This document shows, piece by piece, positions 61,433 through 64,000 of a stretch of 64,000 nt of DNA. The stretch's first letter is position 1. Each line of letters starts with the position of its first letter. Below the pieces are notes generated by a model. The model searched no databases, was not told where the DNA came from, and saw only the letters and a program-made list of their open reading frames with translations. This DNA comes from an uncultured Litoreibacter sp. Lineage in GTDB: Bacteria; Pseudomonadota; Alphaproteobacteria; Rhodobacterales; Rhodobacteraceae. The stretch lies in NCBI GenBank assembly GCA_947501685.1, contig CANMWQ010000007.1, forward strand, positions 124,001 through 188,000, written 5' to 3'. The translations under genes and the position numbers were made by a program.

Positions 61433-61837
61433 CTAGGCCTTATTAGGCTTGGTATCAGGCATATCAGGGATGATCTTATCCTCCTCAGGGGTGCTGAGGG
61501 TGGACCACGTGTCATCGCGCGGCGGCACGGGCGGGGTTTCGCAGGCCCTGCGGTGAATGCTTACCTTGGCGATGAAATTCGCCGAGATCGGAGCGGTCAC
61601 GAAGAGGAACGCCATGATCAGCAGCTCATGCATGGAGCTGTCGCCCAAGCTGTAGGAATGCAGGATCGACGCCAAAAGCAGCATGCCGATGCCAATCGTG
61701 CCCACCTTGGTGGGCGCATGCAGCCGGGTCATGGGATCATTGAACTTCAGCAGCCCGATGGCCCCGACCAGAATGAAGATCGACCCGATAAACAGGCACA
61801 GGGCGGTGGCGTAACTTGTCACGATCTCAACGCTCAT
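61433..61837 (-). CDS. mnhG: Mrp/Pha cation antiporter subunit G
   Basis: A 134-aa subunit of the multi-protein Na+(K+)/H+ antiporter. It has three hydrophobic segments (about residues 8-27, 45-65 and 68-90) and the family motif FNDPMTRLHAPTKVGTIGIG. It closes the operon read D-E-F-G on the minus strand and overlaps subunit F by ATGA. The C-terminal tail is long and polar. Confidence 0.92.
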   Translation of the reverse strand: MSVEIVTSYATALCLFIGSIFILVGAIGLLKFNDPMTRLHAPTKVGTIGIGMLLLASILHSYSLGDSSMHELLIMAFLFVTAPISANFIAKVSIHRRACETPPVPPRDDTWSTLSTPEEDKIIPDMPDTKPNKA

Positions 61838-62121
61838 TCGATGATGTCTCCCCGCAAGATGAACCGCGCCAGCGCCACGGTGGACACAAAGCCGAGCATC
61901 GCGATCAGTAGCGACACCTCGAAGTAAATCTGCACCCCCTGATGGATGCCCAGCACCACGACCAGCCCGATGGCATTGATCACCATCGTGTCCAGCGCCA
62001 GAATCCGGTCGCCGGGCGTGGGGCCCAGCACCAGCCGGACCATCGACAGAAGCTGCCCCAGCACCAGCGTCACAAAGGTCACCACCAGCGCGATATCCAC
62101 GAGGCCGAATGCGTCAGTCAT
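61834..62121 (-). CDS. mnhF: Mrp/Pha cation antiporter subunit F
   Basis: A 95-aa, three-segment membrane protein with the MnhF features RLVLGPTPGDRILALDTMVIN and VALARFILRGD at the C-terminus. It overlaps subunits E and G by 4 bases on each side, so E, F and G are tightly co-translated. Confidence 0.93.
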   Translation of the reverse strand: MTDAFGLVDIALVVTFVTLVLGQLLSMVRLVLGPTPGDRILALDTMVINAIGLVVVLGIHQGVQIYFEVSLLIAMLGFVSTVALARFILRGDIIE

Positions 62122-62618
62122 GAGAAGATCTCCTTCAGGCGGGCCTCGTAGCGGGTCTTGATCAGCTCGCGCTCCGCCTCCGGGTCATCGGTGTGCAGCA
62201 CGTGGACCAGCAGGCTGTGCCCCTCGTCTGACAGGTCTGCCGAGACCGTGCCCGGCGTCAGCGTGATCGTGCCCGCCAGCACCGTAATGGCCTCCGGCTG
62301 AACCAGCTCCAGCGGCACCACGATCCAGGCCGGTTTCAGCTTGGCATTTGGCACCGTCAGCACGATCCATGCCACTTGGATATTGGCCACGATGATGTCC
62401 CACATCACCATAACAATGTAGCTGGCCATCTTGCCGACGCGAAAACCCTTGGGCGTGTCGGGCCACCAGATCGACGTGCCCCACGGGATGATCACCCCGA
62501 GGATCAGCCCGAACACCGCCATCCCTGCTGAGAATTCATTTTGCAGCAGGATCCAGACCACCGCCAAAAGCAAGGTCAGAAACGGGTGCGGCAAGAGCCA
62601 GTAAAACGCGCGGGTCAT
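62118..62618 (-). CDS. mnhE: Mrp/Pha cation antiporter subunit E
   Basis: A 166-aa protein with hydrophobic segments near the N-terminus (about residues 12-45) and the conserved SYIVMVMWDIIVANIQVAWIV and ITLTPGTVSADLSDEGHSLL stretches of MnhE. It lies 1 base after subunit D and overlaps F. Confidence 0.93.
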   Translation of the reverse strand: MTRAFYWLLPHPFLTLLLAVVWILLQNEFSAGMAVFGLILGVIIPWGTSIWWPDTPKGFRVGKMASYIVMVMWDIIVANIQVAWIVLTVPNAKLKPAWIVVPLELVQPEAITVLAGTITLTPGTVSADLSDEGHSLLVHVLHTDDPEAERELIKTRYEARLKEIFS

Positions 62619-62619
62619 A

Positions 62620-64000
62620 CTATTTCTCCTCCGTCTTCGGTTTGCTCAGCTTGCCCGGCGTGTCCACCACCGTGGAGATATAGGGCTCCGGTGCAAAGAG
62701 CTGCGCGGCCATGGTGGTGGTGTAGCCATGCACCTTGCCCGCAAAAACAGTATGCGCAATGAGCATCGCGATCAGCCCCCCGACGGCCACATAGGACAGG
62801 GCGGCAGGGCGCTGGAACGTCTGCCCCGTGGGCTCCACGCTATGGGCCTTCCAAAACAAGATGCTGCCCGCCCGCGAGAACCCGACAATGCTGACAAGGC
62901 TGGAGATCAAAACCACGGCCCAGATCCACACCATCTTGTCTGAATTATAGCCCGCATCAAGCACCAGCAGCTTGCCTAGGAACCCCGACAGCGGCGGCAG
63001 GCCCGCCATGGCGATGGCCCCCACGAAGAACAGCGCCGCCGTGAGCGCGTTGCCGGAGATGGCAGGTTGCGGGGTCAGCTCCAGATTGGCCCGGCCCGTG
63101 CGGACCAGATCGGAGATCAGGAACAGCGTGGCCCCGGCCAGCGTCGAGTGCACGATATAATAGAGCGCCGCGGCGATGCTTTGCGGGGTGAACAGCGAGA
63201 TCGCCACCATCACCATGCCCATCGACCCGATGACGGAAAACGCCACCAGACGGTCCAGCTTCTTGGCCGCCAGCACGCCTGTCATGCCGATGGCCAGCGA
63301 GACCAGTGCGGCGGGCAAGAGCCAGACGTCATGCAGCCCGGAGGTGACCTCCAGATCGGGCGGGAAGACCATCGTGTAGACCCGGATGATCGCATAGGCC
63401 CCGACTTTGGTCATGATCGCAAAGAGGGCCGCGACGGGTGCAGGCGCCTCCGCGTAACTCGACGGCAGCCAGAAATGCAGCGGCACCAACGCGGCCTTGA
63501 TCGCGAAGACCAAGAGCAGCAGCACGGCGGCGACACGGATGCCGACGGTTTCCTCCGGCGTGATCAGCGTCACGCGCTGCGCCAGATCGGCCATGTTGAG
63601 CGTTCCGGTTTCCGCATAGATCGCGCCAAGCGCAAACAGAAACAGCGTGGAGCCGATGAGGTTGAAGAGCACATATTGCAGCCCCGCCTTCATCCGCGCA
63701 TTGCCACCCGCATGGATCATCAACCCGTAAGACGCGATCAGCAGCACCTCGAAAAACACGAAGAGGTTGAACAAATCGCCCGTCAGGAACGCGCCGATAA
63801 TGCCCATCAGCTGGAACTGAAACAGCGCATGGAAATGCCGCCCCCGGTCATCCCAGCCGGAGCCTATGGCATAAAGCAGCACGAACAGCGCCAGCACCGT
63901 TGTGAGCAGGACCATCATGGTGGAGAGGCGGTCCCCAACCAGCACGATGCCGAAGGGCGCCGCCCAATCGCCCAACTGATAGAGCAGCACCGTGCCATCC
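62620..64000 (-). CDS. mnhD: Mrp/Pha cation antiporter subunit D, 5' end cut by window
   Basis: The frame is open to the end of the window and codons continue upstream of the first in-window GTG (DGTVLLYQLGDWAAPF), so this is a partial gene of at least 460 residues. It is homologous to NuoN/NuoM-type proton channels: GLQYVLFNLIGSTLFLFALG, the conserved KAALVPLHFWLPSSYAEAPA with the channel Lys, and TKVGAYAIIRVYTMVFP. The C-terminal hydrophobic helix is followed by a polar tail (TPGKLSKPKTEEK). Subunits A, B, C should lie beyond the window. Confidence 0.94.
   Translation of the reverse strand, partial: DGTVLLYQLGDWAAPFGIVLVGDRLSTMMVLLTTVLALFVLLYAIGSGWDDRGRHFHALFQFQLMGIIGAFLTGDLFNLFVFFEVLLIASYGLMIHAGGNARMKAGLQYVLFNLIGSTLFLFALGAIYAETGTLNMADLAQRVTLITPEETVGIRVAAVLLLLVFAIKAALVPLHFWLPSSYAEAPAPVAALFAIMTKVGAYAIIRVYTMVFPPDLEVTSGLHDVWLLPAALVSLAIGMTGVLAAKKLDRLVAFSVIGSMGMVMVAISLFTPQSIAAALYYIVHSTLAGATLFLISDLVRTGRANLELTPQPAISGNALTAALFFVGAIAMAGLPPLSGFLGKLLVLDAGYNSDKMVWIWAVVLISSLVSIVGFSRAGSILFWKAHSVEPTGQTFQRPAALSYVAVGGLIAMLIAHTVFAGKVHGYTTTMAAQLFAPEPYISTVVDTPGKLSKPKTEEK

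Overview
The window comes from a high-GC alphaproteobacterium, most likely a marine Rhodobacteraceae (Roseobacter-type) species. The evidence is a set of genes typical of that family: an mcl1-type malyl-CoA lyase, phaA/phaB, several peptide deformylases beside fmt, an alphaproteobacterial LexA box in front of imuA-imuB-dnaE2, an Irr-like iron box, and a TIGR02302/lysA neighbourhood. Genes are densely packed and often joined by ATGA or GTGA overlaps. No rRNA, tRNA, CRISPR array, transposase or prophage was seen. The first gene and the last gene run off the window.

Layout. 1-2.1 kb: a truncated NYN-domain gene, then a three-gene unit (48-aa membrane peptide, secreted Gly-rich PepSY-like protein, membrane LuxR-type regulator) behind a cluster of TAAACC hexamers. 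2.2-5.9 kb: ispH, a fatty acid desaturase, a DUF3429 protein, a methyltransferase and rnhA. 5.9-7.7 kb: a visibly AT-richer insert carrying a DUF262/HNH protein, probably acquired. 7.8-10.5 kb (minus strand): three deformylase paralogues, one with its catalytic residues replaced, then fmt and a GlsB-like membrane protein. 10.6-11.8 kb: a MalY/PatB-type C-S lyase. 11.9-18.9 kb: a LacI regulator divergent from tctA-tctB-tctC-(sauS-like)-(sauT-like), read here as an uptake and activation operon for a carboxylate, possibly sulfoacetate. 19.1-21.2 kb: mcl1 and accA. 21.4-24.4 kb: a PPOX-family flavoprotein, plsC, ftsX and ftsE. 24.5-32.5 kb: a zinc-ribbon membrane protein, a TIGR02302 protein, lysA, a DUF2834 protein, a PAP2-like protein and electron-transfer flavoprotein:ubiquinone oxidoreductase. 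32.6-37.6 kb: a TPR protein, ispE, a polyprenyl diphosphate synthase, and small proteins next to a tRNA-modification-type methyltransferase. 37.7-44.5 kb: phaB, phaA, an EAL protein, tag, gnd and an acyl-CoA synthetase.

44.6-51.0 kb: katG divergent from oxyR, followed by the most striking gene of the window, a self-sufficient cytoplasmic reductive dehalogenase fused to a flavin/NAD(P)H reductase and a plant-type [2Fe-2S] ferredoxin. 51.2-56.7 kb: the SOS mutagenesis cassette imuA-imuB-dnaE2 with a LexA box. 56.8-59.6 kb: an iron ABC permease and its binding protein, placed convergently. 59.7-61.4 kb: a P-loop kinase and an unrecognised protein. 61.4-64 kb: the end of an Mrp/Pha-type cation/proton antiporter operon (D, E, F, G), with D truncated by the window edge.

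How the genes fit together. phaA, phaB and mcl1 together supply early and late steps of the ethylmalonyl-CoA pathway for assimilating acetyl-CoA, the product expected if the TTT/SauST-like operon feeds sulfoacetate carbon into metabolism through Xsc and Pta, which are not in this window. ispH, ispE and the polyprenyl synthase belong to isoprenoid and quinone-tail synthesis. The reductive dehalogenase, KatG/OxyR and the acyl-CoA ligases fit an aerobic marine organism that meets halogenated aromatics and peroxide.
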